A stretch of 16,544 nt of DNA from Candidatus Pelagibacter sp. (GTDB lineage: Bacteria > Pseudomonadota > Alphaproteobacteria > Pelagibacterales > Pelagibacteraceae). The stretch covers positions 1-16,544 of the forward strand of contig JAOIRP010000010.1 in NCBI GenBank assembly GCA_028221385.1, in the 5' to 3' direction. Positions 1 to 8,238 of the stretch are shown here, one piece after another (the stretch's first letter is position 1; each line of letters opens with the position of its first letter). The translations under genes and the position numbers were made by a program. Under the pieces are notes generated by a model that saw nothing but the letters and a program-made list of their open reading frames with translations, searched no databases and was not told the origin of the DNA.

Positions 1-2
1 AT

Positions 3-1011
3 TATAATAAAAAAAATAAAAATATTACAATCACTGGAACTAATGGAAAATCAACTACTGTAAAAATTATATATGAAGTTTTAAAATACCAAAAAATCGA
101 TGCTAGATTAGTAGGAAATATTGGAAATCCAATTCTATCAGAAAAAAAAATAACACCTAAAACAGTATTTGTAACAGAAGCCTCATCTTATCAGTTAGAA
201 TATAGTAAAATTTTCAAATCACATTTGGCAGCAATATTAAATATTTCACCAGACCATCTAGAGAGACACGGGTCAATCAGAAATTATATTAAAGCTAAGT
301 TTAAATTAATTAAAACTCAGACAAAAAAAGATTTTACTTTTCTTAATACAAATAATTTATTTATTAAAAGATATCTATCAGGCCAAAAAATTTTATCTAA
401 AATAATTAAGATAAATAAAACAGTTCAATCTAAAGCATTGAAAAAGATAGACAATTCAAACTTTTTATCTGATGGAAATAAAGAAAATTTATCTTTTGTG
501 TTTGAAATTGCAAAAAAAAATGAAGATATCAAAAAATAATTTATTTAAAGCCCTTCAAAAATTTAATGGACTAGATTTTAGACAACAAGTGATTTTTAAA
601 TCTAAAAATTTAATAATTATTAATGACTCAAAAGCAACGAGCTTTTCTTCTACAGTCAGCATCTTAAGATCAATTACAAATGTTTATTGGATAGTTGGGG
701 GACAAGCTAAAAAAGGAGATAAATTTCTTTTGAATAAAAGTGAATGTAAAAATATCGAAGCATATATTTTTGGAAAAAATAAAAAATTCTTTATAAATAA
801 ACTAAAAAAAAAAATAAATTACCAATTATTTGATGATTTAAAATCCTCAATAAAAAAAGTTTTAATAGATATTAAGAAAAATAATAAAAAACAAAAACAA
901 CATATAATACTCTTTAGTCCAGCTGCGGCCTCTTTTGATAGTTTTAAAAATTTTGAAGATAGAGGAAACTATTTTAATCACCTAATTAAGGGAATGCTTA
1001 ATGCTGAGTGA
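3..1011 (+). CDS. murD: UDP-N-acetylmuramoyl-L-alanine--D-glutamate ligase MurD, 5'-truncated by the window and interrupted by a frameshift
   Basis: MurD adds D-Glu to UDP-MurNAc-L-Ala in the cytoplasm, using ATP. The window opens inside the gene; roughly the first hundred residues are missing. From base 3 the frame shows the ATP-binding P-loop GTNGKSTT (36-59), then GNIGNP, EASSYQLE and the Mur-ligase stretch ISPDHLERHGS. This frame stops at 537-539. The rest of the protein is in the next frame: NDSKATSFSS, WIVGGQAKKGD and the typical MurD C-terminal SPAAASFDSFKNFEDRG, ending at 1009-1011. The two halves join cleanly if one A is removed from the nine-A run at 512-520 (frame 1 ends ...FEIAKK, frame 2 continues MKISKNN). 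No other damage is visible, so this is a fresh lesion, a sequencing error, or a slippage-rescued gene. It overlaps ftsW by 11 bases. Identity is certain; whether the gene is functional is open. Confidence 0.93.
512..520 (+). other. Nine-A homopolymer at the murD frameshift point
   Basis: The run of nine A sits exactly where the two murD frames must be joined: the upstream frame reads GCA AAA AAA AAT and the downstream frame resumes at ATG (520). Eight A would give one continuous MurD. Such runs are known hot spots for replication slippage, base-calling or assembly error, and RNA polymerase slippage; the sequence alone does not say which applies here. Confidence 0.75.
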
Positions 1012-2125
1012 TAATGTGATTTATAATTTTTATTATGTATGGTGGAAAAAGATTGATAAAACAATATTCTTATTAATTATATTTTTATTTGGTTTAGGTT
1101 TATTTTTTTCATTAGTATCAACTTCATTAATTGCGTCTGATAAACTAAATACAAATAATTATTTTTTCTTTTTTAAACACTTAATATATATTTGTTTAGG
1201 AATATTGATTTTAATCTTTTTTTCATCTTTGAATAAGAAAACACTTTTTCCATTATCAATTTTGTTATTTTTTATATCATTATTTTTTTTATTTTTGGTA
1301 CCTATAATTGGAACTGAAGTAAATGGCTCAAGAAGATGGCTTGATTTAATTTTTTTACCAAGATTTCAACCTATAGAACTTGTTAAACCTTTTGCAATTA
1401 TTTTAATTGCTATAATTTTAAGTAGTGAAAAAAATTATAATATTTATTATAAATATTTTATTAGCTTTATGGTAATTGTACCCATATTTTTTTTGTTAAT
1501 GATGCAACCAGATATTGGTCAAACACTACTTATTTTTTTATCTTGGTTAACTCTTGTTTTTATTTCTGGAATTAGTCTTACAATTTTTTTAACTGTTTTT
1601 ACTGTTTCTATTTTTATACTTTTTTATCTTATTTTTTTTGTGGACAAGTTTGGGTATATAAAAAATAGAGTTTTTTCTTTTTTTGATCCTAATACTGGAA
1701 CGCATAATTTTCAATCTGAAAAAGCAATAGAAGCTATTTCAAGTGGAGGTTTTTTTGGTAAGGGCATTGGAGAGGGCACTTTAAAAAATAGAGTCCCAGA
1801 AGCTCACACGGATTATATAGTATCTGTAATTTCTGAGGAGTTTGGAATTGTTTTTATTATCTTATTATTATTCATATTTTTGTTTTTAATTTACACAGTA
1901 TTTAAAAGAATTTATCTAGAAAAAGATGAGAAAGTTAAATTAATATTAACAGGGCTAATAACTCTTATCATTTCCCAAGCACTTATACACTTGGGCGTAA
2001 ATATTAGATTGTTTCCCACTACTGGAATGACATTGCCTTATTTAAGCTATGGAGGATCATCTATAATAGGTATGTCAATTTTATCAGGTATAATATTAAA
2101 TTTGACAAAAAGAAAAGTTGTCTAA
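1001..2125 (+). CDS. ftsW: SEDS peptidoglycan glycosyltransferase FtsW
   Basis: FtsW is the integral membrane SEDS polymerase that links lipid II into septal glycan strands together with its class B PBP partner. The 374-residue product is dominated by hydrophobic segments (about ten, beginning near residue 21). It shows family landmarks in order: GSRRWL (109-114), FQPIELVKP (122-130), QPDIGQ (169-174), the extracellular-loop block SGGFFGKGIGEG (248-259), PEAHTDYIVSVISEEFG (266-282) with the presumed catalytic Asp271, and FPTTGMTLPYLSYGGSS (338-354). These favour FtsW over RodA, as does the position between murD and murG. The start overlaps the murD stop by 11 bases and the gene ends one base before the preferred murG start, which suggests translational coupling. 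Length is normal for a compact FtsW. Confidence 0.96.
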   Translation: MLSDNVIYNFYYVWWKKIDKTIFLLIIFLFGLGLFFSLVSTSLIASDKLNTNNYFFFFKHLIYICLGILILIFFSSLNKKTLFPLSILLFFISLFFLFLVPIIGTEVNGSRRWLDLIFLPRFQPIELVKPFAIILIAIILSSEKNYNIYYKYFISFMVIVPIFFLLMMQPDIGQTLLIFLSWLTLVFISGISLTIFLTVFTVSIFILFYLIFFVDKFGYIKNRVFSFFDPNTGTHNFQSEKAIEAISSGGFFGKGIGEGTLKNRVPEAHTDYIVSVISEEFGIVFIILLLFIFLFLIYTVFKRIYLEKDEKVKLILTGLITLIISQALIHLGVNIRLFPTTGMTLPYLSYGGSSIIGMSILSGIILNLTKRKVV

Positions 2126-2126
2126 T

Positions 2127-3194
2127 ATGAAAAAAAATATCTTAATCACTACTGGAGGTTCTGGTGGTCATGTCATTCCAGCAACTATTATTTACGAACA
2201 TTTAAAAGACAAATACAATGTACATTTAACTTCAGATCGAAGAGGAATAAAATTTTTAAAAAAAGAAAAATATAATATTGAGATCATAGACACACCCAAA
2301 CTATCAAAAAATATTTTTTATTTACCTTTTCAAATTATTTTATTTTTAAATTCAATAATAAGATCTTTCATACTGCTAAAAGAAAAAAAGATTGAAATAA
2401 TAATTTCGACAGGCGGGTACATGTCTTTACCCCTATGTTTCGCGTCTAAAATATTGAATAGAAAGTTGTTTTTATTAGAGCCGAATATGGTGTTAGGTAG
2501 ATCTAATAAGATTTTTATTAAATACTGTAATAAAATATTTTGTTATTCAGATAAAATTAAAAATTTTCCAGATAAATTTAAGAATAAAATATCTACTATC
2601 TACCCATTGGTGAGAAAAGAATTTTATGAAACTCACAAACTTGAAAAGACAGATGAGAAAACTAATATTTTAATTATAGGGGGAAGCCAAGGAGCAAAAT
2701 TATTTGATACAATAATTCATTCAATCAAGGAGATTAGTAAAAAATATAAACTAAAAATTTATCAACAAACAAATACTGACAATTTTAAACAATTAAAAGA
2801 TTATTACTCCTCAAACACTATAGAAAGTGAAATATTTGATTTTAACGCAAATATTTCAGATATAATGAATAAGTCTAATATCTGCATTACAAGAGCAGGA
2901 GCATCAACATTAGCCGAATTAATGTTTATGAATATTCCTCATTTGGCAATACCACTTCCTTCTTCAAAAGATAATCATCAATTTGAAAATGCAAACTTTT
3001 ATGAACAATATGGTTGTAATTGGATTATGAATCAAAATGAAATTAACGAAACAAATTTGACAAGCAAATTAATACATATAATTCAAGACAAAAAAGAATA
3101 TCTTAAAAAAAAAAAAAATATGAAAAATTTTAACTTTCAAAATTCATGGAATAATGTAAATCAAAAAATTATAGATACAATTAATGAAAATTGA
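2127..3194 (+). CDS. murG: UDP-GlcNAc:undecaprenyl-PP-MurNAc-pentapeptide GlcNAc transferase MurG
   Basis: MurG transfers GlcNAc from UDP-GlcNAc to lipid I on the inner face of the cytoplasmic membrane, giving lipid II. The protein (355 residues from ATG 2127) has the two-domain GT-B layout. The N-terminal lipid I-binding loop is TTGGSGGH (8-15), with STGGYMSLP at 94-102. The C-terminal UDP-GlcNAc site includes GGSQGA (185-190), TRAGASTLAEL (255-265) and DNHQFENA (282-289). Where many MurGs have His-Glu-x-Asn, this one reads LEPN (117-120). An in-frame TTG at 2118 would add three residues, but ATG 2127 gives the usual N-terminus (Met-Lys-Lys followed by the glycine-rich strand) and a one-base gap after ftsW. 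The 3' end carries a run of 14 A without loss of frame, and overlaps murC by 11 bases. Confidence 0.96.
   Translation: MKKNILITTGGSGGHVIPATIIYEHLKDKYNVHLTSDRRGIKFLKKEKYNIEIIDTPKLSKNIFYLPFQIILFLNSIIRSFILLKEKKIEIIISTGGYMSLPLCFASKILNRKLFLLEPNMVLGRSNKIFIKYCNKIFCYSDKIKNFPDKFKNKISTIYPLVRKEFYETHKLEKTDEKTNILIIGGSQGAKLFDTIIHSIKEISKKYKLKIYQQTNTDNFKQLKDYYSSNTIESEIFDFNANISDIMNKSNICITRAGASTLAELMFMNIPHLAIPLPSSKDNHQFENANFYEQYGCNWIMNQNEINETNLTSKLIHIIQDKKEYLKKKKNMKNFNFQNSWNNVNQKIIDTINEN
3105..3118 (+). repeat. Fourteen-A homopolymer inside murG
   Basis: This is the longest single-base run I noticed in the window. It encodes four lysines and part of an Asn codon near the MurG C-terminus, and the frame stays open through it to the expected stop. 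It shows that long A runs here are not always broken, which bears on how to read the murD frameshift. Confidence 0.9.
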
Positions 3195-4581
3195 ATTAGC
3201 TAAAACCGAAGTAATACATTTTATAGGCATTGGTGGTATTGGTATGAGTGGACTATCATTGATTATGAAAGGTATGGGTTTTAATGTTCAGGGAAGTGAT
3301 ATTTCACATAATAAAAATATTGATAGGTTAAAAAAAAATAAAATAAAAATTTCTATTAATCACTCAAAAAAAAACATTAAAAAAGCAACAATTATTGTGA
3401 TTTCATCAGCAATAAAAAAAAATAATCCAGAATTAATTGAAGCTAGAAAAAAACAGCTACCAATTTATCAGCGCGGAAAAATGTTGGCTAATATTGTTTC
3501 TTTAACAAAAAATATAGTAGTGACAGGATCACATGGCAAAACTACAACAACATCTTTAATGGCTTCAATATTTTCTAAAACAAAATTGGATCCCACAATT
3601 ATAAATGGTGGAGTTCTTAATTCTTTAAAAAATTCAGCAAAACTTGGTAAGAGTGATTGGTGCATATTAGAAGCGGACGAATCTGACGGAAGTTTTATTC
3701 ATGTTCCTCCCACATACTCAATTGTTACAAATATAGACAGGGAACATATGGATTTTTATAAATCTATGAATGAACTTAAAGATTTGTTTTTAGAATTTGT
3801 AAATAAGGTTCCTTCATTCGGAAAATCTTTTATCTGTATCGATGATAAAAATAATGCTGAAATGTTAAAAAAAATTAAAATAAAAAATTACTATTCTTAT
3901 GGAACTAATCCAAAATCTCAATTTTACATAAGAAATATAAAACAGTTTAAAGAATTTTCTGAGTTTGATTTATTGATTAAAATTCCAGGAAAGAAAAAAT
4001 TATCAATAAAAGATATTAAGATACCACTTCTAGGTATTCATAATATTAGAAATTCAACAGCAGCAGCGGCACTAGCTTTTACAATCGGAATACCAAAAAA
4101 AATTATAAAAAAAGGTTTGAATGAATTTACAGGTGTTCAAAGAAGATTTAACAAAATATTTTCATATCGCAATGTTAATTTTTATGATGATTATGCACAC
4201 CATCCAACAGAAATAAAAGAAGTCTTAAGTGGAGTAAGAGAGGCATACAAAGATCATGAAATAATATGCATTTTTCAGCCCCATAGAATATCAAGATTAA
4301 GAGACCTTAAAAAAGAGTTCTGTTCATCATTCAAAAAAGCTGACTCTGTTATTCTTTGTCCAGTCTATGCCGCAGGAGAAAAAATAAAACTTGGATTTAG
4401 CTATAATCTATTTGCTAAAGAAATTATAAAAAATTCAAAGGTAAATTTATTTTTAGTAGAGGATCAATATCAAATAGCAAAATTAATCAAAAGTAATGTA
4501 TATGGTAAAAAAATTGTAATTGGAATGGGAGCAGGTACCATTTCATCATGGATAAAAGAGATGCCAGAGTTATTAAAATGA
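3184..4581 (+). CDS. murC: UDP-N-acetylmuramate--L-alanine ligase MurC
   Basis: MurC adds L-Ala to UDP-MurNAc with ATP, the first amino acid of the peptidoglycan stem peptide. The 465-residue protein has the three Mur-ligase domains. The N-terminal Rossmann domain has GIGGIGMSG (15-23). The central ATPase domain has the P-loop GSHGKTTT (115-122) and EADESDGSF (163-171, which distinguishes MurC from MurD/E/F), with HNIRNSTAA at 286-294. The C-terminal domain has DDYAHHPTEI (335-344). All key residues are present and the length is normal. The ATG at 3184 lies inside the murG end (11-base overlap) and the stop shares ATGA with the murB start, so expression is probably coupled to both neighbours. 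Confidence 0.97.
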   Translation: MKIELAKTEVIHFIGIGGIGMSGLSLIMKGMGFNVQGSDISHNKNIDRLKKNKIKISINHSKKNIKKATIIVISSAIKKNNPELIEARKKQLPIYQRGKMLANIVSLTKNIVVTGSHGKTTTTSLMASIFSKTKLDPTIINGGVLNSLKNSAKLGKSDWCILEADESDGSFIHVPPTYSIVTNIDREHMDFYKSMNELKDLFLEFVNKVPSFGKSFICIDDKNNAEMLKKIKIKNYYSYGTNPKSQFYIRNIKQFKEFSEFDLLIKIPGKKKLSIKDIKIPLLGIHNIRNSTAAAALAFTIGIPKKIIKKGLNEFTGVQRRFNKIFSYRNVNFYDDYAHHPTEIKEVLSGVREAYKDHEIICIFQPHRISRLRDLKKEFCSSFKKADSVILCPVYAAGEKIKLGFSYNLFAKEIIKNSKVNLFLVEDQYQIAKLIKSNVYGKKIVIGMGAGTISSWIKEMPELLK

Positions 4582-5486
4582 ATATAGAAGAGATTAAAAA
4601 ATTTTCTAAAGAGGTAGGCAGCAGATTTTATTTTGATCATGATTTAAAAAAAAGTAATTGGTTTAATATAGGAGGTAAAACGAAAGTATATTTTAAGCCA
4701 GACACATTAGCAGACCTAGTTTCATTCTTAAAAAAATTTGGAAACAAAGAAAAAATACATATTTTAGGTGCTGGCTCAAATACATTAATAAGTGATAGCC
4801 TATACGATGGCATAGTCATAAAATTAGGAAAAAATTTTTCAAATATTTCACTATTACCCAATAATATTATTGTAGCAGGCAGCTCTTGTTTAGATGCTAA
4901 ACTCTCAGAATTTGCTCAGGATAATGAAATAGGGGGCTTAGAGTTCTTAGCCTGCATACCTGGAACTATAGGTGGAGGTTTAAAAATGAATGCGGGATGT
5001 TTTGACAAGGAGTTTAAAGATATACTTATATCCATACAAGCAATTGACAGAATTGGCAATGTCATAACATTACCTGCTAACAAAGTATTATTTGAATATA
5101 GAAATAATAATTTGCCAAGTGACCTAATTTTTTTGAGTGCTTCTGTTAAGGGTGAAAAAAAAGATAAAGATGCTATTAAAAAAAAAATATTAGAACTCAA
5201 AAAGAAAAAAGATAGTACTCAACCTACTAAAATCAAAACAAGTGGTAGTACATTTAAGAATCCTATAAACCAAACAAATAAAAAAGTTTGGGAATTAATA
5301 AAAGAGTCCGTACCATTAAATACAACATTTGGTGATGCTTGTATTTCAGATAAACATTGTAATTTTTTTGTGAACAAGAATAACGCTAGCTTTAAAGATA
5401 TGATTAAATTGATAGAATTTGTCCGTGAGAATGTTGAAAAAAAAACAGGTATTAAACTAGAAAAAGAAATTAAGATACTAGGCTAG
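4578..5486 (+). CDS. murB: UDP-N-acetylenolpyruvoylglucosamine reductase MurB
   Basis: MurB is a cytoplasmic FAD enzyme that reduces UDP-GlcNAc-enolpyruvate with NADPH to UDP-MurNAc, the MurC substrate. From ATG 4578 it has 302 residues: an FAD-binding N-terminal part with NWFNIGG (27-33), GAGSNTLISD (64-73) and IPGTIGGGLKMNAG (127-140), a Tyr-Arg pair (174-175), and a MurB C-terminal domain with the proton-donor serine in SGSTFKNP (Ser224) and the closing LEKEI with Glu297. The size and SGSTFKNP form suggest the shorter type II class (inference). An upstream in-frame ATG at 4548 would add ten residues; I prefer 4578 because it forms the ATGA stop/start overlap with murC and gives a normal N-terminus. 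The stop is followed after two bases by ddl. Confidence 0.95.
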   Translation: MNIEEIKKFSKEVGSRFYFDHDLKKSNWFNIGGKTKVYFKPDTLADLVSFLKKFGNKEKIHILGAGSNTLISDSLYDGIVIKLGKNFSNISLLPNNIIVAGSSCLDAKLSEFAQDNEIGGLEFLACIPGTIGGGLKMNAGCFDKEFKDILISIQAIDRIGNVITLPANKVLFEYRNNNLPSDLIFLSASVKGEKKDKDAIKKKILELKKKKDSTQPTKIKTSGSTFKNPINQTNKKVWELIKESVPLNTTFGDACISDKHCNFFVNKNNASFKDMIKLIEFVRENVEKKTGIKLEKEIKILG

Positions 5487-5488
5487 AT

Positions 5489-6403
5489 ATGAAAAAAAAA
5501 ATTTTAATTATTAGCGGTGGCATTTCTAAAGAGCGATTAATTAGCCTGGAAACTGGTAAAGAGGTTTCAAAAGAATTAAAAAAAAATGGATATAAAGTAT
5601 TAACGAGTGAACCTAATTTAGAATTGTCCAAAAATTTAAGAAAATATAAGCCAGATACTATTTTTAATGCTTTGCACGGTCAATTTGGTGAAGATGGATA
5701 TATACAAACAATCTTAGAAGCTCAAAAGATTCCATACACTCATTCAGGTGCCATAGCATCATCTATAGCAATGGATAAAGAAATTTCAAAAAAGATTTTT
5801 TTACAAAATAATATTTTAACCCCAAAATATATTAAATATATATTTGCAAAAAAAGATAAGACTATTACTAAAAGGATTGAAAAAAAATTAAAATTTCCTG
5901 TTGTTATAAAACCTATAAATGAAGGCTCAAGTGTACACGTTTATATATGTGATAAAAAAAATTTGTTACGACGCCTAAAAAAATTAGAACATTACAAGGA
6001 AATATTAATTGAAGAATTTATCCCAGGCAGAGAAATACAAGTGGCTATTATGGGAAAAAAAAAGTTGGGAGCGATAGAGCTAAAACCTAAAAGAGAGTTT
6101 TATGATTACGAAGCTAAATATAACCCCAAATCAAATACAAAACACATCATGCCTGTTAAAATTACTAAAAAAGAATTAAAAATAGTCACAGATATAGCAT
6201 TAAAGGCACATAAAGTAATTGGTTGTAAAGGGGTAACAAGATCAGATTTTAAATTCTTCAAAGGAAAATTTTACTTATTGGAACTAAATACTCAGCCAGG
6301 AATGACCAAATTATCATTGGTACCAGAGATTGCTAGATACAAAGGTATTAGCTTTATAAAGTTAATTGAATGGATATTAAAAGATGCATCAATTAATAGG
6401 TAA
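5489..6403 (+). CDS. ddl: D-alanine--D-alanine ligase
   Basis: Ddl joins two D-Ala with ATP to make the dipeptide added by MurF to the peptidoglycan precursor. The 304-residue protein has the ATP-grasp order: the N-terminal strand with Glu15 in SKERLISL, HGQFGEDGYIQ (63-73), IPYTHSG (81-87) and MDKE (95-98). It continues with the ATP-binding KPINEGSSV (141-149), IPGREIQ (178-184), the FYDYEAKY region (204-211), KGVTRSDF (247-254) and the metal-binding ELNTQPGMTKLSL (265-277). The residue after EGSSV is His150, where many Ddl proteins have Gly, and the metal motif reads ELNTQPG rather than the more common EINT-x-PG. Both look like lineage differences rather than damage. It begins two bases after murB and overlaps ftsQ by 20 bases. 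Confidence 0.96.
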   Translation: MKKKILIISGGISKERLISLETGKEVSKELKKNGYKVLTSEPNLELSKNLRKYKPDTIFNALHGQFGEDGYIQTILEAQKIPYTHSGAIASSIAMDKEISKKIFLQNNILTPKYIKYIFAKKDKTITKRIEKKLKFPVVIKPINEGSSVHVYICDKKNLLRRLKKLEHYKEILIEEFIPGREIQVAIMGKKKLGAIELKPKREFYDYEAKYNPKSNTKHIMPVKITKKELKIVTDIALKAHKVIGCKGVTRSDFKFFKGKFYLLELNTQPGMTKLSLVPEIARYKGISFIKLIEWILKDASINR

Positions 6404-7058
6404 AAAAAAATCCTTAATATTATATTTTTTTTTTTTAGTGGCATTAAGCACAACAACAAACAAGACTCTATATAAAACTGAAAATCTGTTTCAAATAAAC
6501 AATATCAATATTACAGGAATACCATTAGATGATTTAGAGGGACTTAATGATGAATTAAACGATACAATTGAAAAAAATATATTTTTTTTAAAAAAAGAAG
6601 TGTTAAAAAAATCTATTTCTGAATTTAATATCATAGAAAAATATTCGATTAAAAAGATCTATCCTAGAGAACTCAATATAAAAATAAAGCCAACTAAATT
6701 TATAGCGAAAATTTCTAATAAAGAAGATGTTTTAGTTGGATCTAATGGAAAACTAATAAGTAATAAAGATTTTAAAAAAAAATTGCCTAGCATATTTGGT
6801 AAATTTAATTCTAATAAATTTTTGGAACTAAAAATACATCTTGAACGTTCAGGATTTAATTTTGAAGATTTAAGATCATTATTTTATTTTTCATCAGGAA
6901 GGTGGGATATTTTGACTAATGATAATATATTAATTAAATTACCAAAAAAGAAAATATATGAGTCATTAAACCTAGCAAAAAAAATTTTGAATGATGATAA
7001 TTTTAAAATAAATAAATTTATTGATTTAAGAATATCGAATCAAATTATTATAAAATAA
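6384..7058 (+). CDS. ftsQ: Cell division protein FtsQ
   Basis: FtsQ is a bitopic inner-membrane divisome protein that links the FtsA/FtsZ side to the septal wall synthases through its periplasmic domain. The 224-residue product starts with a short basic cytoplasmic tail (GKKK at 6-9) and one hydrophobic segment (about 10-24). A POTRA-like region follows (about 36-108), with the typical FQINNINITG start and the IKKIYPRELNIKIK strand. The FtsQ beta domain comes next, with GSNGKLIS (119-126) and SSGRWDI (170-176). It is short for an alphaproteobacterial FtsQ, fitting genome streamlining. It overlaps ddl by 20 bases and shares one base with ftsA (TAATG). Sequence conservation in this family is low; the position between ddl and ftsA carries much of the call. 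Confidence 0.9.
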   Translation: MHQLIGKKKSLILYFFFLVALSTTTNKTLYKTENLFQINNINITGIPLDDLEGLNDELNDTIEKNIFFLKKEVLKKSISEFNIIEKYSIKKIYPRELNIKIKPTKFIAKISNKEDVLVGSNGKLISNKDFKKKLPSIFGKFNSNKFLELKIHLERSGFNFEDLRSLFYFSSGRWDILTNDNILIKLPKKKIYESLNLAKKILNDDNFKINKFIDLRISNQIIIK

Positions 7059-8173
7059 TGAGAGAAAAAAAGTTTGAATTTATTTTTGATTGCGGATCTT
7101 CTAGAGTAAGAGGAGGTGCTATTAATGTCGATGATATAAGAAAAAGCTTTTATAATGAAAGTGAATTTTTTTTTGATCAATCTGATATCGACATTAAGAT
7201 AAAAAATATTGTAACTTATCTTGAAAAAAATACTGATGAATATTTAGACAGCATAAATTTAATGATTGATTCTAAAAAAATGTTGACCATTGGTGTTTCA
7301 ATTTCAAAAAAATTAGATGGATCAAAATTGAAAAAAGGAGATATTCAATTTTTAATTCAAGATACGAAACAACAGCTGTTAAAAAATTATCCTAATCAAA
7401 ATATTGTTCATATAATTATACAAAATTATAAAATAGACGATACTAATTATAATTTTTTTCCAGATAAAATGAATTGTAATCTAATATCAATTGATGTTCT
7501 TTTTATATGTATTCCAAAAAATATTATAGATTATTACAAGAGAATTTTTTTTAAATTAGATATTTCAATTAATCAAATTTTTTGCTCTAGTTATGCAAAG
7601 TCTTTAAATTATAAAAATAGTTTCTTTTTAAATGAAAATATTTTATTCATTGATGTTGGTTTTAAAAAAACATCAATAATTTATTACAATAAGAATGAAA
7701 TTATATTTTTTGATGTTTTGCCTATTGGTGGAAATCACATTACTAGCGATATATGTAAAATTTTAAATTTGAATATGAAAGAGTCTGAAAATATTAAAAT
7801 TAATTTTGATCAACAAAAAAATGTTTTGATTGAAAAAAAGACATCGACAAATTTAGTTCAGCAAATCATATCTGCCCGTATTGAAGAAATACTTGAATTG
7901 TCTTTAAAAACTATAAGATTAAACTTAGACTTTGTATTATTAGATCAGCATAAAGTAGTTTTAATGGGGGATGGTTCGAGAATATTGGATAATGAGTTTA
8001 AGGAAAAAATTTCTTTTTCAAAAAAAATTGAATTAATTGAGGAATCAGCAGAAGATATATGTGAGTCAGCATTTAAACTTATTGGGGGTTTTAACAAACA
8101 AGAAGTTGTAATAATCCCAAAAAAAGCAAAAAAAAAAGGGTTTTTTGAAAAGCTTTTTCACTTCTTTAGGTAA
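7058..8173 (+). CDS. ftsA: Divergent cell division protein FtsA
   Basis: FtsA is the actin-like protein that tethers FtsZ filaments to the inner membrane and recruits later divisome proteins. The 371-residue product keeps the overall FtsA plan: a phosphate-1 region DCGSSRVRGG (11-20), a 1C-like segment (about 80-165), a phosphate-2 region IDVGFKKTSI (198-207), the family signature PIGGNHIT (222-229), an adenosine-region VLMGDGSRI (301-309), and a basic linker followed by an amphipathic membrane tail GFFEKLFHFFR (361-371). It is shorter than usual (about 400-420 in many relatives). The phosphate-2 loop has lost the glycine/threonine pattern (DIGGGTT in classical FtsA), so nucleotide binding may be altered; this is inferred. 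The next gene is lpxC, not ftsZ. ATG 7058 shares a base with the ftsQ stop. Confidence 0.9.
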   Translation: MREKKFEFIFDCGSSRVRGGAINVDDIRKSFYNESEFFFDQSDIDIKIKNIVTYLEKNTDEYLDSINLMIDSKKMLTIGVSISKKLDGSKLKKGDIQFLIQDTKQQLLKNYPNQNIVHIIIQNYKIDDTNYNFFPDKMNCNLISIDVLFICIPKNIIDYYKRIFFKLDISINQIFCSSYAKSLNYKNSFFLNENILFIDVGFKKTSIIYYNKNEIIFFDVLPIGGNHITSDICKILNLNMKESENIKINFDQQKNVLIEKKTSTNLVQQIISARIEEILELSLKTIRLNLDFVLLDQHKVVLMGDGSRILDNEFKEKISFSKKIELIEESAEDICESAFKLIGGFNKQEVVIIPKKAKKKGFFEKLFHFFR

Positions 8174-8238
8174 ATTAGTATTTTACTGTAACATTTCTTG
8201 TTTTTCTTAATTAAGTAGATGAAATTATAAGTTCTCTC
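8174..8238 (+). promoter_or_regulatory. ftsA-lpxC gap, possible weak promoter for lpxC
   Basis: This 65-base gap is the longest in the left gene cluster and occupies the place where ftsZ normally lies. A TTTACT (8182-8187) and a TTAATT (8207-8212), 19 bases apart, could be a weak sigma-70-like promoter for lpxC. I see no Shine-Dalgarno site before ATG 8239, no terminator hairpin and no readable remnant of ftsZ. Confidence 0.2.

Noticed and set aside
225..539. Separate small protein starting with TTG at 225
   Set aside because: The frame is open from the window start and continues MurD; 225 is just an internal TTG codon.
3468..3665. Reverse-strand ORF of 65 codons inside murC
   Set aside because: It is fully inside a well-conserved murC, has no recognisable motif, and is expected by chance on the opposite strand.
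4637..5200. Two reverse-strand ORFs (4637-4861 and 4916-5200) inside murB
   Set aside because: Both lie within clear MurB motifs such as GAGSNTLISD and IPGTIGGG; they look like antisense shadows.
5489..6403. Ddl with His150 after EGSSV considered an active-site loss
   Set aside because: All other ATP-grasp and metal-binding motifs are intact, and I recall similar substitutions in SAR11-type Ddl proteins.
8170..8186. Short inverted repeat GTAAA/TTTAC after ftsA as a terminator
   Set aside because: The stem is only five AT-rich pairs with no following T run of note, too weak to call.
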